DNA from: JABDQA01 sp963824415
Lineage (GTDB): Bacteria > Desulfobacterota > Desulfobulbia > Desulfobulbales > Desulfocapsaceae
Direction: 5' to 3'
Length of the DNA stretch: 64,000 nucleotides
NCBI GenBank assembly: GCA_963824415.1
Contig: CAWGPM010000014.1
Span: forward strand, 186,001 to 250,000
Shown: positions 10,119 to 17,882 of the stretch, piece after piece
Layout of the letters: every line of letters starts with the position of its first letter
Numbering within the stretch: the first letter of the stretch is position 1
Notes under the pieces: model-generated
The model's database searches: none
What the model was told of the DNA's origin: nothing
The model's input: the letters and a program-made list of their open reading frames with translations, nothing else
Position numbers and translations under genes: made by a program

Positions 10119-10658
10119 ATGGGTGCGCTTAAGGATTTTTACTACAACGATTGTGTTCCGGCTCTAAAAGAAGAGTTCGGTTACACAAACATTATGCAGA
10201 TCCCCAAGCTGGAAAAGATCGTGCTTAACATGGGGCTTGGTGAGGCGGTGCAGAACCCGAAGATCATTGAGGGTGCAGCGCAGGAACTCACTCTGATCGC
10301 CGGGCAGAAGGCGGTGGTTACCAACGCCAAGAAATCGATTGCCGGCTTCAAGCTCAGAGAGGGTATGCCAATCGGCTGCCGGGTGACACTGCGCGGTGAC
10401 CGGATGTATGATTTTTTCTCTAAACTGGTCAATGTCGCCCTTCCCCGGGTACGTGACTTCAGGGGCGTGTCGCCCAAAGGGTTCGACGGACGGGGCAACT
10501 ATTCGCTGGGAGTCAAAGAGCAGATTATCTTCCCGGAAATTGACTACGACAAGATCGACAAGGTCAAGGGACTGAACATCTCCATCGTCACCTCTGCGCC
10601 GACTAATGCCGAAGGGCTGTCGCTGCTGAAACTGATGGGCATGCCGTTTCGCAAATAA
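10119..10658 (+). CDS. rplE: 50S ribosomal protein L5
   Basis: L5 anchors 5S rRNA in the central protuberance. The 179-residue product shows LEKIVLNMGLGEA near the N-terminus, the TNAKKSIAGFKLREGMPIG segment and the GISPEID-like stretch (here IIFPEIDYDKIDK). A full spc-order neighbourhood supports the call. Confidence 0.98.
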   Translation: MGALKDFYYNDCVPALKEEFGYTNIMQIPKLEKIVLNMGLGEAVQNPKIIEGAAQELTLIAGQKAVVTNAKKSIAGFKLREGMPIGCRVTLRGDRMYDFFSKLVNVALPRVRDFRGVSPKGFDGRGNYSLGVKEQIIFPEIDYDKIDKVKGLNISIVTSAPTNAEGLSLLKLMGMPFRK

Positions 10659-10702
10659 TTTGTGCACAATGCATATTCATATCGACTTATTTGGAGGTTG
10701 GT

Positions 10703-10888
10703 TTGGCTAAAAAATCAATAATTGCACGGGCGCAGCGCGAACCCAAGTTCAAGGTTCGCAAGTATAACCGTTGCCCCTTATGCGGGCGCTCACGGGCCTA
10801 TATCAGGAAGTTCGGCGTCTGCCGGATATGCTTCAGGACCCTGGCCTCGAAAGGTGAGATAACCGGTGTAACCAAGTCCAGCTGGTAG
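10703..10888 (+). CDS. rpsN: 30S ribosomal protein S14, zinc-binding type Z
   Basis: S14 is a late-assembly 30S head protein. The 61-residue short form has the four-Cys zinc knuckle CPLC and CRIC. The TTG at 10703 is chosen because GGAGG at 10693-10697 lies five bases upstream and the product then starts AKKSIIARAQREPKF, as in the family. An upstream in-frame TTG at 10691 would overlap that ribosome binding site. Confidence 0.97.
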   Translation: MAKKSIIARAQREPKFKVRKYNRCPLCGRSRAYIRKFGVCRICFRTLASKGEITGVTKSSW

Positions 10889-10943
10889 CATCGCCATGGT
10901 CTTGAACTATTCAAACGTGTGAAATAGAGAAGGAGTGTTCGCT

Positions 10944-11342
10944 ATGTCAATGAGCGATCCCCTGGCAGACATGCTGACCAGGATACGAAATGCAGTGATG
11001 GTTAAATTTGATTCGGTCGAGATGCCCAAATCAAAAGTCAAGGTGAACGTCGCCAAAGTTCTGCAGGAAGAAGGCTATATTGCGGGCTACGATGTCACCG
11101 ATGACGGCCCGCAGGGAACCTTGATCATCAACCTCAAATACGGCCCTAACGGCGAGTCGGTAATCACCGGCCTGAAGCGGGTCAGTAAACCGGGCTTGCG
11201 GCAGTATGCCCGGGCAGGCGCCATTCCGACGGTCCTCAACGGACTCGGTGTTTCCATCATTTCGACGTCCCAGGGTCTGGTAACGGACCGGGCCGCTCGA
11301 AAGATGAACAGCGGTGGCGAGATTCTTTGCCAGGTGTGGTAG
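10944..11342 (+). CDS. rpsH: 30S ribosomal protein S8
   Basis: S8 is a primary 16S rRNA binder and, in E. coli, the translational repressor of the spc operon. The 132-residue product contains SDPLADMLTRIRNA and the C-terminal GLVTDRAARKMNSGGEILCQVW-type signature. The ATG at 10944 is preferred to upstream GTG/TTG codons because AAGGAG ends eight bases before it. Confidence 0.97.
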   Translation: MSMSDPLADMLTRIRNAVMVKFDSVEMPKSKVKVNVAKVLQEEGYIAGYDVTDDGPQGTLIINLKYGPNGESVITGLKRVSKPGLRQYARAGAIPTVLNGLGVSIISTSQGLVTDRAARKMNSGGEILCQVW

Positions 11343-11367
11343 CTGACACCGTCTAACGGAGGAAAAC

Positions 11368-11910
11368 ATGTCTCGAATTGGAAAAATGCCCATAGAAATT
11401 CCGGCCGGTGTCAAGATTGCGATCAACGGCCAGGAGATCAGTGTCACCGGCAGCAAAGGCAGCCTGAGCCGAAACGTACATCCCGAGATCGGGATTGTGG
11501 TTGAGGACAACCAGATACTGGTAAGTGGTGGAGAAGAAGATAAGAAAGTCAATGCCTTCCGGGGACTGACCAGGTCATTGATCAATAATATGGTGATCGG
11601 GGTCAGTGAGGGATTCAAGAGAGTACTGGTAATCGAAGGTGTCGGCTACCGGGCCAGCGCTTCTGGCAAGACCCTGTCGCTCAGCGTCGGCTATTCGAAC
11701 CCGGTGGAATTTTCTCTGCCCGAAGGTGTTTCAGGCAGCGTTGAAAATAATACGACCATTGTCCTGGAATCGATTGACAAAGAGGCACTCGGCATGACTG
11801 CTGCCCAGATCCGTGCCATTCGCAAGCCGGAGCCGTATAAGGGCAAGGGCATCCGCTATGAGGGCGAATACGTTCAGCGCAAGGCAGGTAAAACAGGTGC
11901 GTCCGCCTAG
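11368..11910 (+). CDS. rplF: 50S ribosomal protein L6
   Basis: L6 lies near the GTPase-associated centre where elongation factors bind. The 180-residue product begins MSRIGKMPIEIPAGVK and has the C-terminal RKPEPYKGKGIRYEGE signature. It shows the two repeated alpha-beta domains by length and is preceded by GGAGG. Confidence 0.98.
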   Translation: MSRIGKMPIEIPAGVKIAINGQEISVTGSKGSLSRNVHPEIGIVVEDNQILVSGGEEDKKVNAFRGLTRSLINNMVIGVSEGFKRVLVIEGVGYRASASGKTLSLSVGYSNPVEFSLPEGVSGSVENNTTIVLESIDKEALGMTAAQIRAIRKPEPYKGKGIRYEGEYVQRKAGKTGASA

Positions 11911-11957
11911 CGGTGATGCATAAGAGCAAGATTTATCTAACTGGTTGAGATAAGAAG

Positions 11958-12323
11958 ATGGCAAAAACAAATCCCAGTTCCGTGGCTCGTCAGAAGCGGG
12001 TGAGACGGATTCGTAAAAAAGTGATAGGAACAAGTGAGCGGCCCCGTTTGCGGGTGTTCAAAAGCAGCAAGCATATCTATGCGCAGGTGATTGACGACAC
12101 CGCAGGCGCCACCCTTGTTTCCATGTCGACGCTGGATAAATCCTTTGACGGCGGCGACGAGAAGGGAAAAACCGCAGACGCCAAAAAGGTTGGTATGCTG
12201 ATCGCCCAAAAGGCAAAAGCCGCCGGGATCTCTCAGGTGGTCTTTGACCGGGGAGGTTGTCTCTATCATGGTCGTGTCAAGGCTCTGTCCGAAGGGGCCC
12301 GCGAAGGCGGTCTGGATTTTTAA
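11958..12323 (+). CDS. rplR: 50S ribosomal protein L18
   Basis: L18 binds 5S rRNA with L5 in the central protuberance. The 121-residue product has the RPRLRVFKSSKHIYAQVIDD core and ends with FDRGGCLYHGRVKALSEGARE-type residues. It precedes rpsE by 22 bases. Confidence 0.97.
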   Translation: MAKTNPSSVARQKRVRRIRKKVIGTSERPRLRVFKSSKHIYAQVIDDTAGATLVSMSTLDKSFDGGDEKGKTADAKKVGMLIAQKAKAAGISQVVFDRGGCLYHGRVKALSEGAREGGLDF

Positions 12324-12345
12324 CTCGTACTAATGGGGGTGTTCC

Positions 12346-12858
12346 TTGTCTGAGTTTAAACGTTCCAAAGGCGAAGGTGCCGAGGAACTTATCGAAAAAA
12401 TTGTTTACATCAACAGGGTTGCCAAGGTTGTCAAGGGTGGACGCAGGTTCAGCTTCAGTGCAATCGTGGTGGTCGGCGACGGCAACGGCAAGGTTGGTTA
12501 CGGCCTCGGCAAGGCTAACCAGGTCCCGGAAGCGATTCGTAAAGGGATCGAGCGGGCCCGCAGGGATATGGAGTCCGTTTCTCTGACCGATGTCTCCATC
12601 CCGCATGAGATTACCGGGCGTTACGGTGCCGGCAAGGTGCTGCTCAAACCCGCCTCGGAGGGTACCGGCGTTATTGCCGGCGGTCCGGTCAGGGCGGTGC
12701 TCGAAGCTGCCGGAGTGGGCAACATCCTGACCAAATGCCTCGGTTCCCACAATCCGCATAACATGGTGAAAGCAACGCTGGACGGTTTGAGAAGATTGCG
12801 AAGTGCTCGGAGCATTGCCGAGCTGCGCGGGAAAACGGTTGAAGAGATCAGGGCCTGA
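12346..12858 (+). CDS. rpsE: 30S ribosomal protein S5
   Basis: S5 stabilises the decoding region and affects translational accuracy. The 170-residue product has GGRRFSFSAIVVVGDGNGKVG near residues 32-52 and the EAAGVGNILTKCLGSHNP segment. The start is TTG at 12346, with a GGGGGT ribosome binding site at about 12334-12340; no ATG fits the conserved N-terminus. Confidence 0.97.
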   Translation: MSEFKRSKGEGAEELIEKIVYINRVAKVVKGGRRFSFSAIVVVGDGNGKVGYGLGKANQVPEAIRKGIERARRDMESVSLTDVSIPHEITGRYGAGKVLLKPASEGTGVIAGGPVRAVLEAAGVGNILTKCLGSHNPHNMVKATLDGLRRLRSARSIAELRGKTVEEIRA

Positions 12859-12926
12859 TCAGGGTTGCTTTTGAACCAGTTTTATACGGCGCTAAAAGAT
12901 CATTTTATAAACTACGGTGTAGTCAG

Positions 12927-13109
12927 ATGGCTGATACAATTACCTTTACCCTGGTCAAGAGCGGGATCGGCAGTACCAAGAAGATCCGCGCCACCCTGAC
13001 CGGGTTGGGGCTTACCAGAATGCAGAAGAAAGTAACACGCAAGGATACCCCGGAAATCAGGGGTATGCTGGCCAAGGTTGCCCATCTTGTTCGTGTGGAG
13101 GAGGCGTAA
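12927..13109 (+). CDS. rpmD: 50S ribosomal protein L30
   Basis: L30 is a small 50S protein of 60 residues. It carries the ITFTLVKSGIGSTKKIRATL start and the VTRKDTPEIRGML segment typical of the family. Its stop directly abuts the rplO start codon. Confidence 0.96.
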   Translation: MADTITFTLVKSGIGSTKKIRATLTGLGLTRMQKKVTRKDTPEIRGMLAKVAHLVRVEEA

Positions 13110-13565
13110 ATGTTATCGCTTGCTAATCTTTCTCCCCAGAAAGGGGCGAAAAAGGATAGAAAACGGCTTGGCCGGGGTCCTGGAACGGGCCTGGGTAAGA
13201 CCTCCGGACGCGGGCACAAGGGTGCCAAAGCACGCTCTGGCTACAAATCCAAACCAGGGTTCGAGGGCGGCCAAATGCCTCTGCAGAGGCGCTTGCCGAA
13301 GCGGGGTTTCAACAACAAGTTCCGTAAGGTATTTGACCTGGTCAGCCTGAGCCAGCTCGACTCGTTCGACGCCGGATCAGAAATCACCACTGAAGTCCTT
13401 ATCCAGGCACGCATGGTGAAGCCGGGCAGGCTGGTGAAGGTTCTGGCCAACGGCGAAATTTCAAAGGCCGTTACCGTCAAGGTTGACAAGGTCAGCGGCT
13501 CGGCTCGAGAACTGATCGAAAAAGCGGGCGGCAGTGTTATAGAGGCCCCGGCTGATCAACAGTGA
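13110..13565 (+). CDS. rplO: 50S ribosomal protein L15
   Basis: L15 is a late-assembly 50S protein. The 151-residue product has the Gly-Arg-Lys-rich N-terminal extension (RLGRGPGTGLGKTSGRGHKG) and the C-terminal VIEAP segment. It starts at the base after the rpmD stop and precedes secY by 76 bases. Confidence 0.98.
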   Translation: MLSLANLSPQKGAKKDRKRLGRGPGTGLGKTSGRGHKGAKARSGYKSKPGFEGGQMPLQRRLPKRGFNNKFRKVFDLVSLSQLDSFDAGSEITTEVLIQARMVKPGRLVKVLANGEISKAVTVKVDKVSGSARELIEKAGGSVIEAPADQQ

Positions 13566-13641
13566 CGAAGCGTAGCTGCAGGTTTACGGGTGGCATTTCC
13601 GGTAACGGAACCGGCCACTTTTTAAATGTCCAAGGACCATT

Positions 13642-14946
13642 ATGAGCGGATTGCAAAGCGCAGCACAGATTCCTGAGTTACGAAAACGGCTGCTGTTCAC
13701 TCTCATCATGCTGGCGGTATACCGGATCGGTGTCCAGGTACCGACTCCCGGCATCAACAGCGAGGCGCTCACCGCCTTTTTTCAGCAGAACGCTGGAACG
13801 CTGTTCGGTATGTTCAACATGTTTTCCGGTGGTGCGTTGGAGAATTTCTCCATATTCGCACTGGGGATCATGCCGTACATCAGTGCCTCGATCATCATGC
13901 AGTTGCTCACCGTGGTCATTCCGCAGCTGGAAACACTCAAGAAAGAAGGCGAGTCGGGGCGGCGCAAGATTACCCAGTACACCAGATATGGAACGGTGGT
14001 ACTCAGTATCATTCAGGGCTCGTTCATCGCGGTCGGTCTGGAGGGTATGACCGGTCCGGGCGGCGAGATGATCGTTCTGATCCCGGGGCTTCAGTTCAAG
14101 CTGATGACCATTATCACCCTGACGTCGGGGACCGCCTTTCTGATGTGGCTCGGCGAGCAGATGACCGAGCGCGGCGTCGGCAATGGTATTTCATTGATCA
14201 TCTTCGCCGGCATCGTGGCACGCGGCCCTTCGGCGATCATCAACTTTTTCGAGCTGGTCAGGGCCGGCGAGATCCAGATGTTCTTCGTACCGTTCATCGT
14301 CATATTGATGTTCGGGGTTATCGGCCTGATCGTCTTTTTCGAAACGGCCCAGCGCAGGATTCCGATCCAGTATGCCAAGCGCGTGGTCGGCCGGCGGGTA
14401 TACGGCGGCCAGAGTTCGCATCTGCCGCTGAAAATTAATGTTTCAGGTGTTATCCCGCCGATCTTCGCCTCCTCGATCATGATGTTTCCGGCCACCATCG
14501 GCAGCTTTATCCAGATCGACTGGGTGCAGCGGGTTTCGGCCGCGATGTCGCCGGGTACGGTTTATTACTATATCTGTTTTATCGGCCTGATCGTCTTCTT
14601 CTGTTTTTTCTATGCTGCGGTGCAGTTCAAGCCCGAAGATGTGGCCGAGAACCTGCGTAAAAATGGCGGCTTTATTCCCGGCATCAGACCCGGGAAACGA
14701 ACCGCCGAGTTTATTGACAAGGCGCTGACCAGGCTGACGGTTATCGGCGCCATCTATCTGAGTGCGGTCTGTGTGCTGCCGACCATTTTGATTTCCAAGC
14801 TGAGCCTGCCTTTTTATTTCGGCGGCACCGCCCTGCTGATTGTTGTCGGGGTCGGGATCGATACGATTTCCCAGATCGAGTCCCACCTGGTAATGAGGAA
14901 CTACGAAGGGTTCATGAAGCAGGGGAGAATCAAGGGCAGGAGATAA
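13642..14946 (+). CDS. secY: preprotein translocase channel subunit SecY
   Basis: SecY is the ten-helix inner-membrane channel of the Sec translocon, working with SecE, SecG and SecA. The 434-residue protein shows the plug-region pattern GMFNMFSGGALENFSIFALGIMPYISASI, the cytoplasmic loop with PIQYAKRVVG, and a C-terminal basic tail ending IKGRR. It sits at the end of the spc block as in most bacteria; adk, often found next, is absent and map follows with no gap. Confidence 0.98.
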   Translation: MSGLQSAAQIPELRKRLLFTLIMLAVYRIGVQVPTPGINSEALTAFFQQNAGTLFGMFNMFSGGALENFSIFALGIMPYISASIIMQLLTVVIPQLETLKKEGESGRRKITQYTRYGTVVLSIIQGSFIAVGLEGMTGPGGEMIVLIPGLQFKLMTIITLTSGTAFLMWLGEQMTERGVGNGISLIIFAGIVARGPSAIINFFELVRAGEIQMFFVPFIVILMFGVIGLIVFFETAQRRIPIQYAKRVVGRRVYGGQSSHLPLKINVSGVIPPIFASSIMMFPATIGSFIQIDWVQRVSAAMSPGTVYYYICFIGLIVFFCFFYAAVQFKPEDVAENLRKNGGFIPGIRPGKRTAEFIDKALTRLTVIGAIYLSAVCVLPTILISKLSLPFYFGGTALLIVVGVGIDTISQIESHLVMRNYEGFMKQGRIKGRR

Positions 14947-15741
14947 GTGGTGTCTGCTTCGGCCAATACACCTACCGGCAAGTCGATCACGATCAAGAGC
15001 ATCGACGAGATCCGGATCATGGAAGAAGCCAACCGGATTGTGGCCGAAGTTCTGGTCATGCTGGAAAATACGGTTGAGCCGGGCATCACCACATACGAGC
15101 TTGACCGGCTGGCCGAGGAACTCTGCACAAAAAGAAATGCGGTTCCGGCCTTCAAGGGATATCGCGGGTTTCCCGGGAGCCTCTGCGTGTCTATCAACGA
15201 GGAAGTCGTGCACGGGATTCCCTCGAGGAAACGCAAATTGAAGAAGGGTGACATTATCTCGGTAGATTTTGGCACCCTGTACAAAGGGTATTACGGCGAT
15301 TCGGCCATTACCATCCCGGTGGGGCGGGTGAACAACACCACCCACAAGTTGCTCAAGGTAACCGACGAATCGCTTTACAAGGCAATTGATCAGGTCAGGA
15401 TCGGCAAGCGGATCTCGGATATCTCGGCAGCGGTCCAGGACCATGTGGAGCAAAACGGTTTTTCGATCGTCAGGCAGTTCGTCGGTCACGGAATTGGGAC
15501 CGCGCTGCACGAAGGTCCGGAGATTCCTAATTTCGTTCAGAATTCCTCGTCGCCGCGGCTTATTGAGGGGATGGTGCTGGCCATCGAACCGATGGTCAAT
15601 ATCGGCACCCACCAGGTGAAGGTCCTGCGGGACGGCTGGACGGTGGTCACCGCTGATCAGAAAGCGTCGGCTCATTTCGAGCACTCGGTGGCGGTGACGG
15701 CTGATGGTCCGCTGGTATTGAGTTCTCGCGATGCGTTTTGA
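14947..15741 (+). CDS. map: methionine aminopeptidase type I
   Basis: This metalloprotease removes the initiator methionine from nascent proteins. The product is 264 residues. Metal-ligand motifs are visible: the first Asp in ISVDFGTLYKGYYGDSA with the second Asp ten residues on, His in FVGHGIGTALHEGP, Glu in LAIEPMVNIG and the last Glu in SAHFEHSVAV. GTG codons at 14947 and 14950 are the candidate starts; the first abuts the secY stop. It is placed between secY and infA. Confidence 0.96.
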   Translation: MVSASANTPTGKSITIKSIDEIRIMEEANRIVAEVLVMLENTVEPGITTYELDRLAEELCTKRNAVPAFKGYRGFPGSLCVSINEEVVHGIPSRKRKLKKGDIISVDFGTLYKGYYGDSAITIPVGRVNNTTHKLLKVTDESLYKAIDQVRIGKRISDISAAVQDHVEQNGFSIVRQFVGHGIGTALHEGPEIPNFVQNSSSPRLIEGMVLAIEPMVNIGTHQVKVLRDGWTVVTADQKASAHFEHSVAVTADGPLVLSSRDAF

Positions 15742-15780
15742 GAATAAATAATAGTACTTCTCTTTTCCGGGTAACTGTAT

Positions 15781-15786
15781 TATAAT
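15781..15786 (+). promoter_or_regulatory. candidate promoter -10 box upstream of infA
   Basis: A perfect TATAAT lies in the 83-base gap between map and infA, 38 bases before the infA ATG. No good -35 box is found 16-18 bases upstream (TTCTCT is the nearest), so it is only a candidate. It would let infA and the alpha block be transcribed separately from the spc block. Confidence 0.4.
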
Positions 15787-15824
15787 ATCCCGTTTTTGAC
15801 ACTTATAGACAACCAGGATTATTT

Positions 15825-16061
15825 ATGGCCAAGGAAGAAGCAATAGAGGTAGAAGGGACCATCATCGAACCTTTGCCCAATGCCATGTTCAGAGTGGAAT
15901 TGGACAACGGGCATAAGGTTCTTGCCCACATATCCGGCAAGATGCGGATGCACTTCATCAAGATCCTGCCCGGGGACCGGGTAACGATCGAGCTTTCTCC
16001 TTATGATCTGACCCGCGGCAGAGTAACGTTCAGAGCCAAGAACGCCAAGAAAAATAAATAG
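15825..16061 (+). CDS. infA: translation initiation factor IF-1
   Basis: IF-1 occupies the ribosomal A site during initiation. The 78-residue protein is an S1-like OB fold with EGTIIEPLPNAMFRVELDNGH, and GKMRMHFIKILPGDRVTIELSPYDLTRGRV-type residues close to the family consensus. It precedes rpmJ by ten bases, the common infA-rpmJ-rpsM order. Confidence 0.97.
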   Translation: MAKEEAIEVEGTIIEPLPNAMFRVELDNGHKVLAHISGKMRMHFIKILPGDRVTIELSPYDLTRGRVTFRAKNAKKNK

Positions 16062-16071
16062 AGGTTGCACC

Positions 16072-16185
16072 ATGAAAGTACGGTCATCGGTTAAAAAAAT
16101 TTGCAGCGACTGCAAGGTGTTTAAGCGCAACGGTGTGGTTCGCGTATCGTGCAAAGTAAAAAAACATAAGCAAAAGCAGGGATAA
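16072..16185 (+). CDS. rpmJ: 50S ribosomal protein L36, zinc-binding form
   Basis: L36 is the smallest 50S protein, 37 residues here: MKVRSSVKKICSDCKVFKRN followed by GVVRVSCKVKKHKQKQG. Cys11, Cys14, Cys27 and His32 form the zinc-ribbon ligand set. AGAGG lies before the ATG. It falls between infA and rpsM in standard order. Confidence 0.97.
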   Translation: MKVRSSVKKICSDCKVFKRNGVVRVSCKVKKHKQKQG

Positions 16186-16226
16186 GCCTGAGTTCATTCC
16201 CCAACATAGCGTAAAGGAGATACATC

Positions 16227-16592
16227 TTGGCACGTATAGCAGGCGTTGACCTTCCAAAAAACAAACACATGGATCGGGCCCTGACCTATATCTACGGTAT
16301 CGGTCTGACCTCGGCCCGTAAGATTCTCGATACGGTCGATCTTCCCTACAGCATGAATAGCGATGATCTGAGTGGCGATGATGTGAACCGAATCCGCAAG
16401 GTGATCGAGAGCGATTTCGTCGTCGAGGGTGACCGGCGCCGGGAAGTGTCGATGGATATCAAACGGCTGATGGATCTCGGCTGTTACCGGGGCAGGCGTC
16501 ACCGTATGGGACTGCCGGTCCGGGGACAGAAAACGAAAACCAACGCCCGGACACGAAAAGGCCCCCGTCGCGGTGCGGTACGTCGAAAATAA
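16227..16592 (+). CDS. rpsM: 30S ribosomal protein S13
   Basis: S13 pairs with S19 in the 30S head and contacts the P-site tRNA. The 121-residue product begins ARIAGVDLPKNKHMDRAL and ends with the RGQKTKTNARTRKGPRRG tail. The start is TTG at 16227, preceded by AAGGAG at 16213-16218. Confidence 0.98.
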   Translation: MARIAGVDLPKNKHMDRALTYIYGIGLTSARKILDTVDLPYSMNSDDLSGDDVNRIRKVIESDFVVEGDRRREVSMDIKRLMDLGCYRGRRHRMGLPVRGQKTKTNARTRKGPRRGAVRRK

Positions 16593-16618
16593 TTCAGACA
16601 ACTAACAGGTAGAAAAGT

Positions 16619-17017
16619 ATGGCTGCTGCAAAGAAGACGGAAGTACGGTCTAAGCGTAAGGTTAAAAAGAATGTTCCCGAAGGTGTGGTTCATATTTATT
16701 CCACCTTCAACAATACCATCGTCACGATTTCCGATAAGCAGGGAAACGTGATTTCCTGGTGCAGTTCGGGGGTTCTCGGTTTCAAGGGATCCCGAAAATC
16801 TACACCGTTCGCCGCCCAGAATGCGGTTGCTGATGCCACTAAAAAGGCAACTGATCAGGGGATGAAAAAAGTCGAGGTCAAAGTCAAGGGACCCGGACCC
16901 GGACGTGAGGCCGCGCTGCGTGCGCTGCTCAATGCCGGTCTCGAGGTGACCCGCATCTTTGACGTCACCCCGATACCACACAACGGGTGCAAGCCACCCA
17001 AGCGCCGTCGCGTGTAG
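16619..17017 (+). CDS. rpsK: 30S ribosomal protein S11
   Basis: S11 forms part of the 30S platform at the mRNA exit. The 132-residue product has a basic N-terminus, the GVVHIYSTFNNTIVTISD segment and the C-terminal DVTPIPHNGCKPPKRRRV signature. It lies between rpsM and rpsD. Confidence 0.98.
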   Translation: MAAAKKTEVRSKRKVKKNVPEGVVHIYSTFNNTIVTISDKQGNVISWCSSGVLGFKGSRKSTPFAAQNAVADATKKATDQGMKKVEVKVKGPGPGREAALRALLNAGLEVTRIFDVTPIPHNGCKPPKRRRV

Positions 17018-17081
17018 TTGACGCGTGGCAAGCGCTGAGAATCTGGCGGTGAAATAGAGTATACAATCAACGGAGGTAAAG

Positions 17082-17711
17082 TTGGCTAGAGATACAGGAG
17101 CGGCCTGTCGCCGCTGCAGACGTGAAGGACTGAAACTGTTCCTCAAGGGAGATCGCTGTTATTCGGACAAGTGTTCGTTTGAACGGCGGGCGTTTGCCCC
17201 CGGCCAGCACGGGCAGGCACGGTTCAGGAAACAATCCGATTACGCGGTTCAGCTCAGAGAAAAGCAGAAAGTCAAATCCATGTACGGCATGCTCGAAGGC
17301 CAGTTCCGCCAGTATTTCAAAAAAGCTGACCAGCAGAAGGGCGTTACTGGTGAAAACCTGCTGATCATGCTGGAGCGGCGTCTCGACAATGCGGTATTCA
17401 GAATGGGCTTCGCCTCGTCGAGAAACCAGGCACGCCAGTTGGTCCGGCACAAGCACGTGCTGGTCAACGGCAAGAAGGTCAATATTCCTTCCTATCAGAT
17501 TTCGGTAGGTGATGAAGTGACCATCAAGGAAAAAAGCCGGGCCAATGCACTGATCAACGAGAGCCTTGAGGCGGTTGAAAGAAGAGGGGTTCCCAGTTGG
17601 CTCGAGCTCGATAAAACAGCGTACAAATCGACTGTCAAGGCAATGCCGAACAGAGAAGAGCTGACCATGCCGATCCAGGAGCAGCTCATCGTCGAACTGT
17701 ACTCCAAATAA
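17082..17711 (+). CDS. rpsD: 30S ribosomal protein S4, zinc-binding form
   Basis: S4 is a primary 16S rRNA binder that initiates 30S assembly. The 209-residue product has an N-terminal zinc site (CRRC near residues 9-12, then Cys26 and Cys31) and a C-terminal S4 domain with ASSRNQARQLVRHKHVLVNG. The start is TTG at 17082 after GGAGG at 17071-17075. A strong hairpin follows before rpoA. Confidence 0.97.
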   Translation: MARDTGAACRRCRREGLKLFLKGDRCYSDKCSFERRAFAPGQHGQARFRKQSDYAVQLREKQKVKSMYGMLEGQFRQYFKKADQQKGVTGENLLIMLERRLDNAVFRMGFASSRNQARQLVRHKHVLVNGKKVNIPSYQISVGDEVTIKEKSRANALINESLEAVERRGVPSWLELDKTAYKSTVKAMPNREELTMPIQEQLIVELYSK

Positions 17712-17735
17712 TAGCTGACTGGAAAATCGATAAAA

Positions 17736-17760
17736 CCCGGATCCCTGTGATCCGGGATTT
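17736..17760 (+). terminator. terminator-like hairpin between rpsD and rpoA
   Basis: CCCGGATC (17736-17743) and GATCCGGG (17749-17756) form a perfect eight-base stem around a five-base loop, followed by ATTTTG. The T tract is short, so it may be a partial terminator or attenuator that lowers rpoA transcription relative to the ribosomal protein genes upstream. Confidence 0.55.
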
Positions 17761-17882
17761 TGTCGTTCTCAATTGAAAACCTTCTTGGGCGAAGGCGTCG
17801 GAGTAAAAATGCCGGACACCTTGGCATTACCGGCATTGGCCAGTCACCAGAGGGTTTTGCAAAACATAGACAAAGGGATGAT

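Noticed and set aside
14443..15684. 413-codon minus-strand frame opposite secY and map
   Set aside because: It spans two well-supported genes in antisense and has no recognisable product.
15796..15801. TTGACA as a -35 box for infA
   Set aside because: The -10 position would fall at the infA start codon, leaving no leader.
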